DNA of 5,171 nt from an uncultured Bacillota bacterium (GTDB lineage Bacteria; Bacillota; Clostridia; Peptostreptococcales; Anaerovoracaceae). The position numbers were made by a program, and so were the translations under genes. Of the stretch, positions 4,975 to 5,171 are shown piece after piece. The stretch is taken from assembly GCA_946408315.1 (NCBI GenBank), contig CAMJRV010000222.1, positions 1 to 5,171 of the forward strand, written 5' to 3'. Under the pieces are notes generated by a model. That model was given only the letters and a program-made list of their open reading frames with translations, was not told the origin of the DNA and did no database searches. Position 1 is the first letter of the stretch. Every line of letters starts with the position of its first letter.

Positions 4975-5171
4975 TCATTCCCGTTTTTTCAGATACGATT
5001 CCACCTGCTCTTTATTTTTTACGCCGCCCACAGCGCCTACCGCTTCTGTCGAAGCCGCCGCCACGGCATTGGCAAACCGTCCGCAATCTTTCAACTCCAT
5101 CCCGTCAAGCACGGCGGAGATAAAGCCCGCCGCAAAGTTGTCGCCCGCTCCCGTCGTGTCGACGACGTCTG
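4975..5171 (-). CDS. PfkB-family carbohydrate kinase (C-terminal end only)
   Basis: The last 64 residues of a cytoplasmic sugar or nucleoside kinase are present; the start lies beyond the right edge. The fragment opens with DVVDTTGAGDNFAAGF, a full match to PfkB signature 2. The aspartate of GAGD (visible residue 10) is the catalytic base that activates the sugar hydroxyl, and the preceding glycines form the anion hole for the ATP phosphates. The following helix, FANAVAAASTEAVGAVGG (32-49), is typical of the C-terminal part of ribokinase-like enzymes. The substrate cannot be told from this piece; ribokinase, fructokinase, adenosine kinase and 2-keto-3-deoxygluconate kinase all share this end. 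It stops with TGA followed directly by in-frame TAA, and the small-protein gene begins 22 nt later, so the two are probably cotranscribed. Confidence 0.92.
   Translation of the reverse strand, partial: DVVDTTGAGDNFAAGFISAVLDGMELKDCGRFANAVAAASTEAVGAVGGVKNKEQVESYLKKRE

Noticed and set aside
4857..5123. Plus-strand open frame of 88 codons at the right end
   Set aside because: It runs antisense to the PfkB kinase end and the 45-residue protein, both of which have better support on the minus strand.

Overview
The window looks like core chromosome of an anaerobic Firmicute, most likely a member of the Clostridia. The pointers are strong AGGAGG-type ribosome binding sites, the short ACT-domain form of phosphoglycerate dehydrogenase, an adjacent rph-rdgB pair, and a Pit transporter next to a DUF47/PhoU-like protein. 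Codon use is mixed with many G/C third positions, so this is not a very AT-rich Clostridium. The genus cannot be fixed from the sequence.

Layout, left to right. Positions 1-586 hold the 3' part of a plus-strand serA-like gene (catalytic Arg, Glu and His plus a C-terminal ACT domain); its start lies outside the window. It converges, across 22 bp, on a minus-strand block that fills the rest. In transcription order (right to left) that block is: the 3' end of a PfkB-family sugar kinase (5171-4975); a 45-residue basic, hydrophilic small protein with a near-perfect ribosome binding site (4952-4815); a probable terminator (4770-4742); a sigma-A-type promoter with extended -10 (4657-4629); then pit (4602-3550), a DUF47/YkaA-type PhoU relative (3492-2869), rph (2840-2103), rdgB (2090-1500) and a YihY/BrkB-type membrane protein (1448-609).

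The five genes from pit to yihY are on one strand with gaps of 57, 28, 12 and 51 nt, and the only convincing promoter found is in front of pit, so they may be one transcription unit. Pit and DUF47 form a phosphate (or metal-phosphate) uptake module. Rph needs inorganic phosphate as co-substrate to trim tRNA 3' ends, and RdgB clears non-canonical purine triphosphates, releasing pyrophosphate. A shared phosphate theme is therefore possible, but it is inference.

No mobile element, CRISPR array, tRNA or rRNA was seen, and no clearly new multi-gene system. The observations most worth a second look are the unrecognised 45-residue protein, a hairpin that places the DUF47 stop codon inside a GNRA-type tetraloop just ahead of rph, and a 10-codon mini-ORF overlapping the yihY start. 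Starts of pit and rph were moved 18 nt inward of the longest open frame because the ribosome binding sites require it.
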